Source: Cupriavidus pauculus
GTDB taxonomy: Bacteria; Pseudomonadota; Gammaproteobacteria; Burkholderiales; Burkholderiaceae
Assembly (NCBI RefSeq): GCF_022179805.1
Contig: NZ_BPUO01000001.1
Span: 672,810-736,809 of the forward strand
DNA: 64,000 bases
Reading direction: 5' to 3'
Positions 19,211 to 28,963 of this stretch are shown here, in pieces. Position numbers and translations under genes: made by a program. Under the pieces are notes generated by a model, which was not told the DNA's origin, did no database searches, and saw only the letters and a list, made by a program, of their open reading frames with translations. Every line of letters starts with the position of its first letter. Position 1 is the stretch's first letter.

Positions 19211-20335
19211 ATGGCTGCGCGAGAGAAGATCCTGTTCTGTGGCAATTCGGCCTGGGGGATGTACCAGTTCCGCCACGGGGTTCTTGAGGCATTGATTGCC
19301 GATGGCTACGAGGTGCACGTAGTGGCCCCTGCGGACCATAATACAACGGCGCTGGAAGCGCTCGGCTGTGTCTTCCACGCAGTGCCGATGTCCCCCCAGG
19401 GCTACAATCCGCTGGAGGATTTGCGTCTTATATTCGTACTGAGTTCGCTGTACCGGCGCATCGGGCCGAAAGTCATTTTTCATTACACCATTAAGCCGAA
19501 TATCTACGGATCGGTGGCGGCATGGCTGGCAGGCGCGAAGTCAATCGCAATCACCACCGGCCTTGGTTATGTATTTATCAATGTTGGCCTGGTGTCCTGG
19601 GTCAGCAAGCTGCTTTATCGGATTGCATTGCGCTTTCCACAAGCGGTCTGGTTCCTTAATCATGAAGATCGCGGCGCGTTTGTTACGGGGCGCCTGGTTG
19701 ATTCGTCCAAATGTGCCGTATTACCGGGTGAAGGCGTAGACCTGACGTATTTCCGCCAGCTTTCCGAGCCGGCGGGACATGCCAAGGAGGGTTTCACGTT
19801 CCTGCTGATTGCCCGACTGCTTTGGGACAAGGGCATTGGCGAGTATGTGGAGGCTGCACGCCAACTACGACAGCGCTTTCCGAACGTGCGCTTTCAGTTG
19901 CTTGGGCCCGATGGCGCTTCCAATCCGAGTGCCATTCCTGTCGAGGAGGCGCTGCAATGGCAGGCGGAGGGTGTCATCGAATACCTTGGCGAAGCAAGCG
20001 ACGTACGGCCAGCTATTGCCGCGGCGGGCTGCGTGGTGCTGCCTTCCTATCGCGAAGGTGTGCCGCGTGTGCTGCTGGAGGCCGCGGCAATGGAGTGCCC
20101 GATCATTGCGACGAATGTCCCGGGGTGCAAGGATATCGTGCAGCACGGCGTCAACGGGCTCCTGTGCGAAAGGCAGAGCGCCGAAGACCTGGCCAAGCAA
20201 ATGGAAGCCATGCTTGCGCTAGGTGAGTCGGCGCGCCGCGCAATGGGCCGTGCAGGGCGCATGAAGGTGCAGCAAGAGTTTGATGTGAAGAAGGTGGTGG
20301 CCCACTATCGGAGCGTGATTCAGGCATTTGCCTGA
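19211..20335 (+). CDS. Family 4 glycosyltransferase
   Basis: GT-B glycosyltransferase of about 374 residues. The N-terminal domain starts KILFCGNSAWGMYQFRHGVL, and the donor-binding C-terminal domain has LLIARLLWDKGIGEYVEAA, PSYREGVPRVLLEAAAMECPII (EGxPxxxLEA, the EX7E-type motif) and TNVPGCKDIV. It resembles the WbpY/PglA-like group that adds HexNAc or hexose to undecaprenyl-linked sugars, but donor and acceptor cannot be read from sequence. An in-frame start at 19142 would overlap rmlC; the ATG at 19211 precedes the conserved domain directly. Confidence 0.85.
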   Translation: MAAREKILFCGNSAWGMYQFRHGVLEALIADGYEVHVVAPADHNTTALEALGCVFHAVPMSPQGYNPLEDLRLIFVLSSLYRRIGPKVIFHYTIKPNIYGSVAAWLAGAKSIAITTGLGYVFINVGLVSWVSKLLYRIALRFPQAVWFLNHEDRGAFVTGRLVDSSKCAVLPGEGVDLTYFRQLSEPAGHAKEGFTFLLIARLLWDKGIGEYVEAARQLRQRFPNVRFQLLGPDGASNPSAIPVEEALQWQAEGVIEYLGEASDVRPAIAAAGCVVLPSYREGVPRVLLEAAAMECPIIATNVPGCKDIVQHGVNGLLCERQSAEDLAKQMEAMLALGESARRAMGRAGRMKVQQEFDVKKVVAHYRSVIQAFA

Positions 20336-20392
20336 AGAACGCTCTCGCCATCGCACTGACTACAAGATTCGACTACGGAACTGGTGATTTCA

Positions 20393-21808
20393 ATGACGTT
20401 CATTCCGGTGATTCTGTCGGGTGGTGCCGGGACAAGGCTATGGCCGGTGTCCCGGGAATTTCATCCCAAACCGTTCATCCGCCTGCCGGATTCACAGAGC
20501 CTGCTGCAAAAGGCATTTCTGCGCGCGGCGGCGTTACCCGACGTTGCGGAAGTCCTCACTGTTACCAATCGCGAACTATTCTTCAAGACAGAAGATGAGT
20601 ATCGTGAAATCAACGCAGCCCGCACGCCTGTTTCCTACATTTTGGAGCCGTTTGGTCGTAACACGTCTGCGGCCGTGGTCGCCGCGGCGCTGCATGCAGC
20701 CAGGACGCATGGTGACGATGCGGTCCTGTTGATTCTTGCAGCGGACCACCTGATTTCCGATCAGCTCGCGTTCGCCGAGGCCGTGGGCAAGGCGCGCGCG
20801 CTGGCGCTGGCGGGCCACTTGGTGACGCTGGGTATTCGTCCTGATGCCCCCGAGACGGGCTATGGCTATATCGAGGCTGATGGCAACCGTGTGAGCCGGT
20901 TCGTCGAGAAGCCGAGTGCAGAGAAGGCGGCCGAGTATCTTGCGGCGGGCAACTACTTGTGGAACTCGGGGATTTTCTGCTTCACCGCAGGAACAGTCCT
21001 GGCCGAGTTTGAGAAGTACGCTAGTGACGTTCTGGAGTCAATGCGCGACTGCCTGGCCGGATCACGCGTCGTAACGGCCGCGGGTATGTCGCAGACCGAG
21101 TTGTTGGCTGTCCAATTCGAAAAGGTGCCCAATATTTCGATCGACTACGCGTTGATGGAGAAGTCGGACAAGCTGGCCGTGGTCCCGTGCGAAATTGGTT
21201 GGAGTGATGTCGGGTCGTGGAATGCCATTGGTGCATTGGCGGGTGCAGACTGCAGCGGCAACTGCATCGAAGGCGAGGCGCTGTTGCACGATACCTCGAA
21301 TTGCTATGTGCGTGGAGAGGACCGCGTGGTCGGCATGGTTGGTGTCAGTGACCTGGTGGTCATCGACACAGCCGACGCCTTGCTCGTGGCGCACAAGGAT
21401 CGCACGCAGGAGGTGAAGGAAATCGTCCGCAAGCTCAGCGAGCGTGGCCACGAATCGAGCAAGATTCATCGGACGGTACACCGCCCGTGGGGGACATACA
21501 CGGTAGTGGGAGGTGGCGATCGCTTCAAGATCAAGCGGATCGAGGTCAAGCCTGGCGCGTCGTTGTCGCTGCAGATGCACTACCACCGCAGCGAACATTG
21601 GATCGTGGTCAACGGCATGGCCAAGGTGATCAATGGCGAGCGCGAGATGCTGATAAACACCAACGAATCAACCTATATCCCGGCCGGCAATCGCCATCGA
21701 CTGGAAAACCCCGGCAAGCTTCCGCTTGTGATGATCGAAGTGCAGTGCGGGGATTATCTGGCGGAAGACGACATCGTCCGCTTCGAAGACACATACGGCC
21801 GGATTTGA
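20393..21808 (+). CDS. manC: Mannose-1-phosphate guanylyltransferase / mannose-6-phosphate isomerase
   Basis: Type II bifunctional enzyme of about 471 residues supplying GDP-mannose. N-terminal pyrophosphorylase domain: [46 protein letters not shown] and [15 protein letters not shown]-terminal cupin isomerase domain: [46 protein letters not shown], then [24 protein letters not shown]. An ATG at 20384 would add three residues. GDP-mannose made here is used by gmd immediately downstream. Confidence 0.95.
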   Translation: MTFIPVILSGGAGTRLWPVSREFHPKPFIRLPDSQSLLQKAFLRAAALPDVAEVLTVTNRELFFKTEDEYREINAARTPVSYILEPFGRNTSAAVVAAALHAARTHGDDAVLLILAADHLISDQLAFAEAVGKARALALAGHLVTLGIRPDAPETGYGYIEADGNRVSRFVEKPSAEKAAEYLAAGNYLWNSGIFCFTAGTVLAEFEKYASDVLESMRDCLAGSRVVTAAGMSQTELLAVQFEKVPNISIDYALMEKSDKLAVVPCEIGWSDVGSWNAIGALAGADCSGNCIEGEALLHDTSNCYVRGEDRVVGMVGVSDLVVIDTADALLVAHKDRTQEVKEIVRKLSERGHESSKIHRTVHRPWGTYTVVGGGDRFKIKRIEVKPGASLSLQMHYHRSEHWIVVNGMAKVINGEREMLINTNESTYIPAGNRHRLENPGKLPLVMIEVQCGDYLAEDDIVRFEDTYGRI

Positions 21809-21828
21809 TTAAAGGACACCGAATTTCT

Positions 21829-22959
21829 ATGAGCAAAGTTGCACTGATTACAGGTATCACAGGACAGGATGGTGCCTATCTGGCCGAGTTTCTGCTTGCG
21901 AAGGGTTACCACGTCCACGGCATCAAGCGCAGGACGTCTCTGTTCAATACCGATCGTATCGACCATCTGTTCCATGATCCCCACTCCGGTGGCCCGAATA
22001 TGGAGCTTCACCACGGCGACCTGACCGACTCCAGCAGCCTACTGCGCATCATCGCCAAGGTGCAGCCGACCGAGATCTACAACCTTGCGGCGCAGAGCCA
22101 CGTGCAGGTTTCGTTCGAGGAGCCGGAGTACACCGCCAACTCGGACGGCATCGGTGCGCTGCGCGTGCTGGAGGCAATCCGGATCCTGGGCCTGGAAAAG
22201 ACCGCGCGTTTCTATCAAGCTTCGACCTCGGAACTGTATGGTCTGGTTCAGGAAGTGCCCCAGAAGGAAACCACGCCGTTCTATCCCCGCAGCCCCTACG
22301 CCGTGGCCAAGTTGTACGCGTACTGGATTACGGTCAACTATCGCGAATCGTATGGGCTTTACGCATGCAACGGCATCCTGTTCAACCACGAAAGCCCGAT
22401 TCGCGGCGAGACCTTCGTGACGCGCAAGATTACGCGAGCGCTGGCCCGCATCGCCTTGGGCATGCAGGACTGCCTGTATCTGGGCAACATGGATGCGCTA
22501 CGCGACTGGGGGCATGCTCGTGACTATGTGACGATGCAATGGCTCATGCTGCAACAGGAAAAGCCCGAGGATTTCGTGATTGCCACGGGTGAGCAGCACA
22601 GCGTTCGCGAGTTCGTTGACCTCTCCGCTCGTGAACTGGGTATTACCCTGCGTTGGCAGGGCAAGGGCATCGACGAAATTGGCATCGTCGAGAAAGTAGA
22701 GAACGACACGTACGCACCGCACGTCAAGGTTGGCTCGACCATAGTCCGTGTGGACCCGCGCTATTTCCGTCCCGCGGAAGTGGAAACGCTGCTTGGTGAC
22801 GCCACCAAGGCACGTGAAAAGCTCGGCTGGACACCGCAAACATCGTTCGCCGAGCTGGTGGCCGAGATGGCGAAGTCCGACGCCGTACTGGCGGCGCGAG
22901 AGAAGGCCGTGCTGGGCCGCGGCCTGAAGGTGTTCCGCCCGGATCTGGGGGAAAAGTAA
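21829..22959 (+). CDS. gmd: GDP-mannose 4,6-dehydratase
   Basis: Converts GDP-D-mannose to GDP-4-keto-6-deoxymannose. The 376-residue product starts [21 protein letters not shown] (family signature GITGQDG) and contains [48 protein letters not shown] and [12 protein letters not shown] (YxxxK), plus [17 protein letters not shown]. Shine-Dalgarno AAAGGA lies 12 bases upstream. The much longer upstream-open frame is an artefact of overlap with manC. Confidence 0.97.
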   Translation: MSKVALITGITGQDGAYLAEFLLAKGYHVHGIKRRTSLFNTDRIDHLFHDPHSGGPNMELHHGDLTDSSSLLRIIAKVQPTEIYNLAAQSHVQVSFEEPEYTANSDGIGALRVLEAIRILGLEKTARFYQASTSELYGLVQEVPQKETTPFYPRSPYAVAKLYAYWITVNYRESYGLYACNGILFNHESPIRGETFVTRKITRALARIALGMQDCLYLGNMDALRDWGHARDYVTMQWLMLQQEKPEDFVIATGEQHSVREFVDLSARELGITLRWQGKGIDEIGIVEKVENDTYAPHVKVGSTIVRVDPRYFRPAEVETLLGDATKAREKLGWTPQTSFAELVAEMAKSDAVLAAREKAVLGRGLKVFRPDLGEK

Positions 22960-22960
22960 C

Positions 22961-23890
22961 GTGGCATCTGGTCCCATCCTGCTGACTGGCGGTACTGGCA
23001 TGGTCGGGCGCAACCTGCTCGACCTTGCGGCGGACCGTAATATCGAGATCGTGGCGCCCACCAGCCGCGAGTTCGACTTGCGCAACTTCGAAGCGGTGCG
23101 AGGTTTCTTGCGCGATCTCCAGCCTTCATGCGTAGTGCATGCCGCCGGCCGCGTTGGCGGCATTCAGGCCAACATTCGCGAGCCCGTGGCGTTCCTTGTG
23201 GACAACTGGGACATGGGCAAGAATTTGTTGATGGCGGCACGCGAGACGGGGGTGAAGCGGGTGCTGAACCTCGGCAGCTCGTGCATGTATCCGCGTAACA
23301 GCCCGGAGGCGCTGCGCGAGGAAGAGGTGTTGACCGGACAGCTGGAGCCCACGAACGAAGGCTATGCGCTGGCCAAGTGCGCCGTTGCACGACTGGGCGA
23401 CTACATCAGCCGCGAAACGCCGGACTTCCAGTACAAGACGCTGATTCCTTGCAACCTGTATGGCAGGTACGACAAGTTCGATCCGCAGCACTCGCATCTG
23501 GTGCCGGCAATCATCCACAAGCTCCATCAGGCCAAGATCACCGGCCATGACGTGGTGGATATCTGGGGTGACGGCACGGCGCGACGCGAATTCCTGTACG
23601 CCGGGGATCTCGCGGATGCCATCCTGACCAGTATCGAGCGCTTTGATGCATTGCCAGGATTGCTGAATATCGGACTCGGTCGTGACTATGAAGTCAACGA
23701 GTACTACCGCACCGCGGCCGACGTCATCGGCTACAAAGGCCAGTTCGTCCACGATCGCTCAAAGCCGGTCGGAATGAGCCGCAAGCTGGTCGACATCAGC
23801 CGGGCCAGTGAACTGGGATGGGTCGCGAGGACGTCGCTAGTCGACGGACTGCGCGCGACTTATGACTATTATTTGAATCAATTGGGGTGA
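22961..23890 (+). CDS. fcl: GDP-L-fucose synthase-type epimerase/reductase (Fcl or ColC)
   Basis: Bifunctional 3,5- or 5-epimerase/4-reductase of 309 residues with a GTG start one base after gmd. Visible motifs: ILLTGGTGMVGRNLLDL, AAGRVGGIQANI, LGSSCMYPRN (Ser and Cys of the active site), EPTNEGYALAK (YxxxK) and PCNLYGRYDKFDP. The family includes GDP-L-fucose synthase (Fcl/WcaG) and GDP-L-colitose synthase (ColC), which act on related 4-keto sugars and are hard to tell apart by eye. The next gene is a ColD-like 3-dehydratase, which favours colitose; the fucosyltransferase-like genes downstream are compatible with either sugar. Confidence 0.88.
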   Translation: MASGPILLTGGTGMVGRNLLDLAADRNIEIVAPTSREFDLRNFEAVRGFLRDLQPSCVVHAAGRVGGIQANIREPVAFLVDNWDMGKNLLMAARETGVKRVLNLGSSCMYPRNSPEALREEEVLTGQLEPTNEGYALAKCAVARLGDYISRETPDFQYKTLIPCNLYGRYDKFDPQHSHLVPAIIHKLHQAKITGHDVVDIWGDGTARREFLYAGDLADAILTSIERFDALPGLLNIGLGRDYEVNEYYRTAADVIGYKGQFVHDRSKPVGMSRKLVDISRASELGWVARTSLVDGLRATYDYYLNQLG

Positions 23891-23893
23891 TGG

Positions 23894-25075
23894 ATGCCGT
23901 ATTCGCTTGCTAGTACCACGTGGGATCAGGAAGAACTCGATGCGATGCAGAGCGTGATCGCCTCCGGCATGTTTACCATGGGTAAGCATGTGGGCGAGTT
24001 CGAGAAAGCGTTTGCCGAAAGCGTCGGCAGCCGCTACTGCGTCATGGTGAATTCGGGCTCGTCGGCCAACTTGGTCATGGTTGGGGCACTACGTTTTCGC
24101 AAGCAGAACCCGCTGAATGCGGGTGACGAAGTCATTGTCCCGGCTGTATCGTGGAGCACCACGTACCACCCACTGCAGCAGTATGGCCTGCGCGTCCGGT
24201 TTGTCGACGTCGACCGCGAAACGTTGAACTATGACCTCGAAGCGCTGGCGGCGGCAATCACGCCGGAGACGCGCGCGATCATGGTGGTCAACCTGCTGGG
24301 TAATCCCAACGATTTCGCGAGTCTGCGCAGAATCGTAGGCGGGCGCAACATCGATATCATCGAAGACAACTGCGAGTCGATGGGTGCGACCTTCGAAAAC
24401 CGTCAGGCGGGCACCTTCGGTTTGATGGGTACATTTTCGTCCTTTTTTAGCCACCATATCTCTACGATGGAAGGCGGGATGGTGGTGACCGATGACGAAG
24501 AGCTCTACCACATCCTTCTGTCCCTGCGCGCGCATGGCTGGACGCGTAACCTGCCCAAGCACAATCATGTCTGCGGTACAAAGAGCGACGACCCGTTCGA
24601 GGAGTCGTTCCGGTTTGTGCTGCCGGGATACAACGTGCGCCCGCTTGAGCTGAGCGGCGCGATCGGCATTCCGCAGGTGCGCAAGCTTCCGGGCATGGTG
24701 GCAGAGCGTCGCCGCAATGCGGAGAAGTTTCAGGCCCTGATGTCGCGCGTGCGTTATCTGCGCACGCAGCGTGAAATCGGCAGCAGCAGCTGGTTTGGCT
24801 TCAGCCTGATCGTGGAACCCGATGCCCCGTTCTCGCGCGCCGACATGATCAAATCGTTTGCAAAGCACGAAATCGATATACGGCCTATCGTTGCCGGAAA
24901 CTTTGCCAAGAACGAAGTGCTGAAGTGGTATGACTACAGCATCCATGGAAGCCTGGTCAATGCGGAAGAGATCGATCGCGCCGGGTGCTTCATCGGTAAC
25001 CATCACTACCCGCTGGACAGCGAGTTCAAACTTCTTGAGAGGGCCCTGGCTGAACTACCGGGCGCAATAGCCTGA
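23894..25075 (+). CDS. colD: ColD-like PLP enzyme: GDP-4-keto-6-deoxymannose 3-dehydratase
   Basis: DegT/DnrJ/EryC1-fold protein of 393 residues, which a routine search would call a sugar aminotransferase. In aminotransferases of this family the PLP Lys sits in an SFxxxK-x(4)-GEGG context; here the segment reads [21 protein letters not shown], with His where Lys is expected. That substitution marks the B6-dependent 3-deoxygenating enzymes ColD and RfbH. Placement between gmd/fcl-like genes and the exporter points to the GDP route (ColD, colitose) rather than the CDP route (RfbH). PLP phosphate-binding GSSANLV (about residue 56) and the EDNCESMGA motif are present. It overlaps the start of wzm by one base. 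Confidence 0.82.
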   Translation: MPYSLASTTWDQEELDAMQSVIASGMFTMGKHVGEFEKAFAESVGSRYCVMVNSGSSANLVMVGALRFRKQNPLNAGDEVIVPAVSWSTTYHPLQQYGLRVRFVDVDRETLNYDLEALAAAITPETRAIMVVNLLGNPNDFASLRRIVGGRNIDIIEDNCESMGATFENRQAGTFGLMGTFSSFFSHHISTMEGGMVVTDDEELYHILLSLRAHGWTRNLPKHNHVCGTKSDDPFEESFRFVLPGYNVRPLELSGAIGIPQVRKLPGMVAERRRNAEKFQALMSRVRYLRTQREIGSSSWFGFSLIVEPDAPFSRADMIKSFAKHEIDIRPIVAGNFAKNEVLKWYDYSIHGSLVNAEEIDRAGCFIGNHHYPLDSEFKLLERALAELPGAIA

Positions 25076-25941
25076 TGCAGAATACCCTGAACGCCCCCGA
25101 GCACAAGATGTCGGTTGAGGCCAAGCCGGAGACGGTGATTACTCCGCGGCCCGATGCAAGTCACTACTGGCGCGATCTCTGGCGCTTCCGTGAACTGCTC
25201 ATGCTTCTTGTGTGGCGGGACGTGCTGGTGCGGTACAAGCAGACCGCGATGGGAATGAGCTGGGCCATTCTACGTCCGCTGACAACGATGCTGGTGTTCA
25301 CGCTGGTCTTCGGCAAGCTTGCCAAGCTGCCGTCCAACGACTCGCCGTATGCATTGCTTGTATTCGCCGGCATGTTGCCGTGGCAGTTCTTTTCGGCAAC
25401 GTTCTCGGATGCGGGTAACAGTGTGGTCGGCAACGGGCACATCATTTCGAAGGTGTATTTCCCGCGGCTGATCGTACCGCTTAGCGCGTTGTTTGTTGGT
25501 GTCGTGGATTTCGTCACCGCGGGCATCGTGTACCTGGGTCTGTCGCTGTTTTACCTGCACGTGCCCGGCTGGCAGATTGTGTTCTTGCCGCTGTTCATGA
25601 TGCTGCTGTGCATGTTTGTGCTGGCGTGCAGCCTGTGGGTGGCATCACTGAATGTGAGCTACCGGGATTTCCGTTTCCTGGTGCCGGTGGCCATCCAGTT
25701 GGGTGCCTATCTTTCGCCGGTAGGCTTCGCCAGTTCGATCGTGCCGGAGAAGTGGCGGCTGTTGTATTCGCTCAATCCAATGGTTGGGATTATCGACGGT
25801 TTCCGCTGGTGTCTGCTTGGCGGACAGAATTCACTGCACTGGGATGCACTGGCCATCTCCATCACGGTCACGATCGTCTTGCTGGTCCCGGGCATCCGGT
25901 TTTTCCGCCGGACTGAAAGTGGCTTCGCGGATCTGATGTAA
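25075..25941 (+). CDS. wzm: Polysaccharide ABC exporter permease (Wzm)
   Basis: ABC-2 type permease of 288 residues with six predicted membrane helices; the family segments VRYKQTAMGMSWAILRPLTTMLVFTLVFGKLA, GMLPWQFFSATFSDAGNSVVGN and YLSPVGFASSIVPEKWRLLYSLNPMVGIIDGFRW are all visible. With the adjacent ATPase it moves an undecaprenyl-linked polysaccharide across the inner membrane. The first about 25 residues are a hydrophilic extension. Confidence 0.95.
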   Translation: MQNTLNAPEHKMSVEAKPETVITPRPDASHYWRDLWRFRELLMLLVWRDVLVRYKQTAMGMSWAILRPLTTMLVFTLVFGKLAKLPSNDSPYALLVFAGMLPWQFFSATFSDAGNSVVGNGHIISKVYFPRLIVPLSALFVGVVDFVTAGIVYLGLSLFYLHVPGWQIVFLPLFMMLLCMFVLACSLWVASLNVSYRDFRFLVPVAIQLGAYLSPVGFASSIVPEKWRLLYSLNPMVGIIDGFRWCLLGGQNSLHWDALAISITVTIVLLVPGIRFFRRTESGFADLM

Positions 25942-25943
25942 TC

Positions 25944-27218
25944 ATGAGCAAAGCAATCGTTGTAGAAAGTCTGTCGAAGAGTTACCTGCTCAAGCATCGT
26001 GCCCAACCGCCGGCGCAGAAGTCCTTGCGAGAAGCACTTGGAGGCGGGGTCGGATCACTGCTGCGTCCCGGGCGGCGCAAAGGCGCGAGCTTGGGGGGCC
26101 AGCAAGAGACCGAGGAAGTGTTCTGGGCACTGCGCGACATCAACTTCGAAGTGGAAGAGGGCGAGCGAGTGGCCATCATTGGCCGCAACGGTGCAGGCAA
26201 GTCGACGCTGCTCAAGATCCTGTCGCGCGTGGTCAGTCCCACGACCGGCAGCGTGCGGATTCGTGGACGACTAAGCAGCCTGCTGGAAGTGGGCACCGGT
26301 TTTCACCCGGAACTGACTGGGCGCGAGAACGTATTTCTGAATGGTGCGCTGCTGGGCATGAGCCAGGCGGAGGTGCGACGCAAGTTTGCGGAGATCGTGG
26401 ATTTTGCCGAGATCGAACGCTTCCTCGATACGCCGGTTAAGCGCTATTCCAGCGGCATGTATGTACGACTGGCATTTGCGGTCTCTGCCTTCCTTGAGCC
26501 TGACATCATCGTGCTGGACGAGGTGCTGGCAGTAGGCGATGCCGCTTTCCAGAAGAAATGTCAGGCCAAAATGCGGCAGCTTGCAGCGGAAGGACGCACG
26601 GTACTGTTCGTAAGCCACAGCATGGGTGCGGTTAAGGAAATGTGTGATTCTGCGCTGATTCTGGAAGGCGGGCGTGTCAATGGTGGCAAGGTCTCCGTCG
26701 ACGAGGCCGTCCTGTCCTATATGCGCCGGTCCGTGAATGCCGAGCATGCCAGCCTGCCGTTCCATACGGAAGATGTCGATTGCCTGAATGTGCTGATTCT
26801 CCAGAACGGATTCCCTGTGACGGAATGCGATGGCGGCCGGCCCATTGATGTGCGGATCGAGTTTCGTGTGCACAGGCCGATCCAGGCATTCCGCATGGGC
26901 TTCTACCTGAAGACGGTACTGGGCGAGATGATTACACGTTCGCTGGCTGCGGACTGGAATCCCGAACTGGAATCAGTCGCACCAGGTGAATACGTTCTTC
27001 ATGCCCAGATTCCGGCCGATTTCCTGGTGGCAGGCAGCTTTGTGCTGGAGATCCATTCCAGCCAGTTCGGCGTCTGCGACTATTTCGACAACCTGCTGTC
27101 CTTCCCGATTTCGGTGCGCCGCTCGTCTAGGTACAACGCGCAGCACCCCATCGAGCAGTCGTTTGGTTACGTGCAGTTGAATCCGGCCTGGCGACTCGAA
27201 ACCCTGTCCATGGCATGA
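25944..27218 (+). CDS. wzt: Polysaccharide ABC exporter ATPase with C-terminal substrate-recognition domain (Wzt)
   Basis: 424 residues. The nucleotide-binding domain (1 to about 245) has Walker A GRNGAGKST (about 80-88), the family signature YSSGMYVRLAFAV (about 168, degenerate LSGGQ) and Walker B IIVLDEVLAVGD (about 187). Residues about 255-424 form the beta-sandwich Wzt-C domain, which in O9a-type systems reads the non-reducing end modification of the finished glycan before export. Its presence predicts a capped polysaccharide; the methyltransferase in the next gene is the obvious candidate to write such a cap. Overlaps the next gene by 4 bp. Confidence 0.95.
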   Translation: MSKAIVVESLSKSYLLKHRAQPPAQKSLREALGGGVGSLLRPGRRKGASLGGQQETEEVFWALRDINFEVEEGERVAIIGRNGAGKSTLLKILSRVVSPTTGSVRIRGRLSSLLEVGTGFHPELTGRENVFLNGALLGMSQAEVRRKFAEIVDFAEIERFLDTPVKRYSSGMYVRLAFAVSAFLEPDIIVLDEVLAVGDAAFQKKCQAKMRQLAAEGRTVLFVSHSMGAVKEMCDSALILEGGRVNGGKVSVDEAVLSYMRRSVNAEHASLPFHTEDVDCLNVLILQNGFPVTECDGGRPIDVRIEFRVHRPIQAFRMGFYLKTVLGEMITRSLAADWNPELESVAPGEYVLHAQIPADFLVAGSFVLEIHSSQFGVCDYFDNLLSFPISVRRSSRYNAQHPIEQSFGYVQLNPAWRLETLSMA

Positions 27219-28963
27219 TTGACGTCAAATTGTCGACCTGTGCGCCCGGATGGCCGTGGGCGCGTCAGTTTCCCGGCAACACGCCGACCTGGGGTCCATT
27301 CCGCTTTCACATCGATTCCGATATCAAGGATTGCGATGCCTGGGTCGTATTCGAATCGCTTGCGGCAACGGAGCGGGTAAATTGCCCGCCCGATCGGACG
27401 ATATTCGTTACGGGCGAGCCGGACGAGCTCGGTCACTACAACAGCCAGTTCCTTGCCCAGTTTCATACGGTTCTGACGGGCCGTAAGGATGTGGTGCATC
27501 CGCGAATCTTCCGGATGCAGCAGGCCCATCCGTGGTTCGTCGAGCGGTCCATGGACGAACTGATGGCGATGCCGCCATTGGAGAAATCCGAGGAAATTTG
27601 TGTGATTTCCTCTGACAAGGCTTTCAGCGAGGGCCATCGTGCACGCCTGCGTTTCGTACAGGCATTGTCCGATGCGCTTGGTCCAAGGCTGCATGTCTAC
27701 GGACGCGGCATCCGGGACTTCGATTCCAAATGGGACCTGCTGTCACGCTATCGCTATGCCATCGTTCTCGAAAACCAGGAGGGCGACGACTTCCTGACCG
27801 AGAAGCTCCCCGATGCTTGGCTCGCGTGGTGCTATCCCTTCTATGCGGGTTGCACGAATGTCGGCCGATATCACGGGGAAGATGCATGGACGCCGATCTC
27901 GATGAATGAACCGGAGCGCGCCGCGCAGACAATCGTGGCTTGCCTGGACAATCCGCAGCATTATTCGAAGCATCTTGCGGCATTAAGTCGTGTTCGACGC
28001 CATTACCTTTGGAACACACAGTTCTTCCCGAATCTGAGCATTGTATTGCAGCACGTTTTGGGCACTACGCCGCAATCGTTGCGGGCGCCCACGATAATCA
28101 GTCCGATGTCGGAAGTGACGAACAAGGCGGCGGAAGAAGCCGCGCGGCCGACCATCGAGACCGCGCTGACGGAAAGCGGTCCCGAGCTTGGGCGACAAAC
28201 TAAAAATGCAAACGGAACTAACGTGAAACGCCTGATCGTACGGGTCATGAGATCTGCAGGTTACAGGCTGCAGTACGCAGCAGACCGGGTGGATCCGCCG
28301 CCGCCCCCACCGCCGCCGCCGCCGCCGCCGCCGCCACCCCCGCCGCCTTCGATAAAAGAGATTTCCTACCGAAAGTGGGTCGCCGCCGATGGTGATCGAA
28401 CGCTCCGCGTCGAGTATCCGTTATCGGAAGAGTCCATCATATTTGACGTAGGCGGTTTTGAAGGGCAATGGGCCAGCGACATGTACGCGAGGTATCGCTG
28501 CCGCATTCATGTTTTCGAGCCTGTTCCCTCATACGCTACGCAGATCGCCACCCGATTTGCGCATAACGACGCGATCCGTCTGCACCGCGTCGGTTTGGGG
28601 GGGGCGCCCATGGTTTCACAAATCGCCATTGCTGGAGATGCGTCTTCGACGCATCTGAAGAGCGATGAATCGGTGGAGATTCAGATCGTTACCCCGGAGC
28701 AGGTCTTTGACGCCGAAGGCGTAACCAATGTTGATCTCATGAAGGTCAATATCGAGGGGGCGGAGTACGACCTGCTCGATCATTTGATCGATACCGGAAT
28801 GATCAGTCGTGTCCGGCGACTGCAAGTTCAGTTTCACGACTTTGTTCCAGATGCGGAGGCACGTATGCAATCGATTCAGAAGCGCCTGTCGGCGACGCAT
28901 CGAGTGACATATCAGTTTCCGTTTATCTGGGAGAACTGGGTAAGCAAGGAGTTGGCCGAATGA
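27215..28963 (+). CDS. GT10-like fucosyltransferase fused to FkbM methyltransferase via polyproline
   Basis: 582-residue two-domain protein. The N-terminal part (1 to about 275) resembles GT10 alpha-1,3/4-fucosyltransferases: YRYAIVLENQEGDDFLTEKL (about 177) and the following WLAWCYPFYAGC match the GDP-fucose-binding signature. A charged linker leads to 18 consecutive prolines (residues 361-378). The C-terminal part (about 385-582) is an FkbM/Methyltransf_21 domain: IIFDVGGFEGQWASDMY (SAM loop), HVFEPVPSYATQI and VDLMKVNIEGAEYDLL. Inference: a chain-capping or branch-decorating enzyme that adds a deoxyhexose and a methyl group. It overlaps both neighbours by 4 bp, so translation is coupled to wzt and the GT11 gene. 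Confidence 0.82.
   Translation: MIDVKLSTCAPGWPWARQFPGNTPTWGPFRFHIDSDIKDCDAWVVFESLAATERVNCPPDRTIFVTGEPDELGHYNSQFLAQFHTVLTGRKDVVHPRIFRMQQAHPWFVERSMDELMAMPPLEKSEEICVISSDKAFSEGHRARLRFVQALSDALGPRLHVYGRGIRDFDSKWDLLSRYRYAIVLENQEGDDFLTEKLPDAWLAWCYPFYAGCTNVGRYHGEDAWTPISMNEPERAAQTIVACLDNPQHYSKHLAALSRVRRHYLWNTQFFPNLSIVLQHVLGTTPQSLRAPTIISPMSEVTNKAAEEAARPTIETALTESGPELGRQTKNANGTNVKRLIVRVMRSAGYRLQYAADRVDPPPPPPPPPPPPPPPPPPSIKEISYRKWVAADGDRTLRVEYPLSEESIIFDVGGFEGQWASDMYARYRCRIHVFEPVPSYATQIATRFAHNDAIRLHRVGLGGAPMVSQIAIAGDASSTHLKSDESVEIQIVTPEQVFDAEGVTNVDLMKVNIEGAEYDLLDHLIDTGMISRVRRLQVQFHDFVPDAEARMQSIQKRLSATHRVTYQFPFIWENWVSKELAE
28295..28348 (+). repeat. Proline-codon tract (18 Pro) including a pure CCG run
   Basis: Fifty-four bases of CCN codons inside the fusion gene, with eight uninterrupted CCG triplets at 28310-28333. 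Triplet slippage would change the number of prolines without breaking the frame. Such a run should stall ribosomes unless EF-P is active. Confidence 0.95.

Noticed and set aside
23894..25075. Perosamine synthase (GDP-4-keto-6-deoxymannose 4-aminotransferase)
   Set aside because: The PLP Lys of aminotransferases is replaced by His, which argues for a 3-dehydratase.
28295..28348. CCG-rich tract as a phase-variable contingency locus
   Set aside because: The repeat unit is three bases, so slippage cannot switch the gene off; only linker length would vary.
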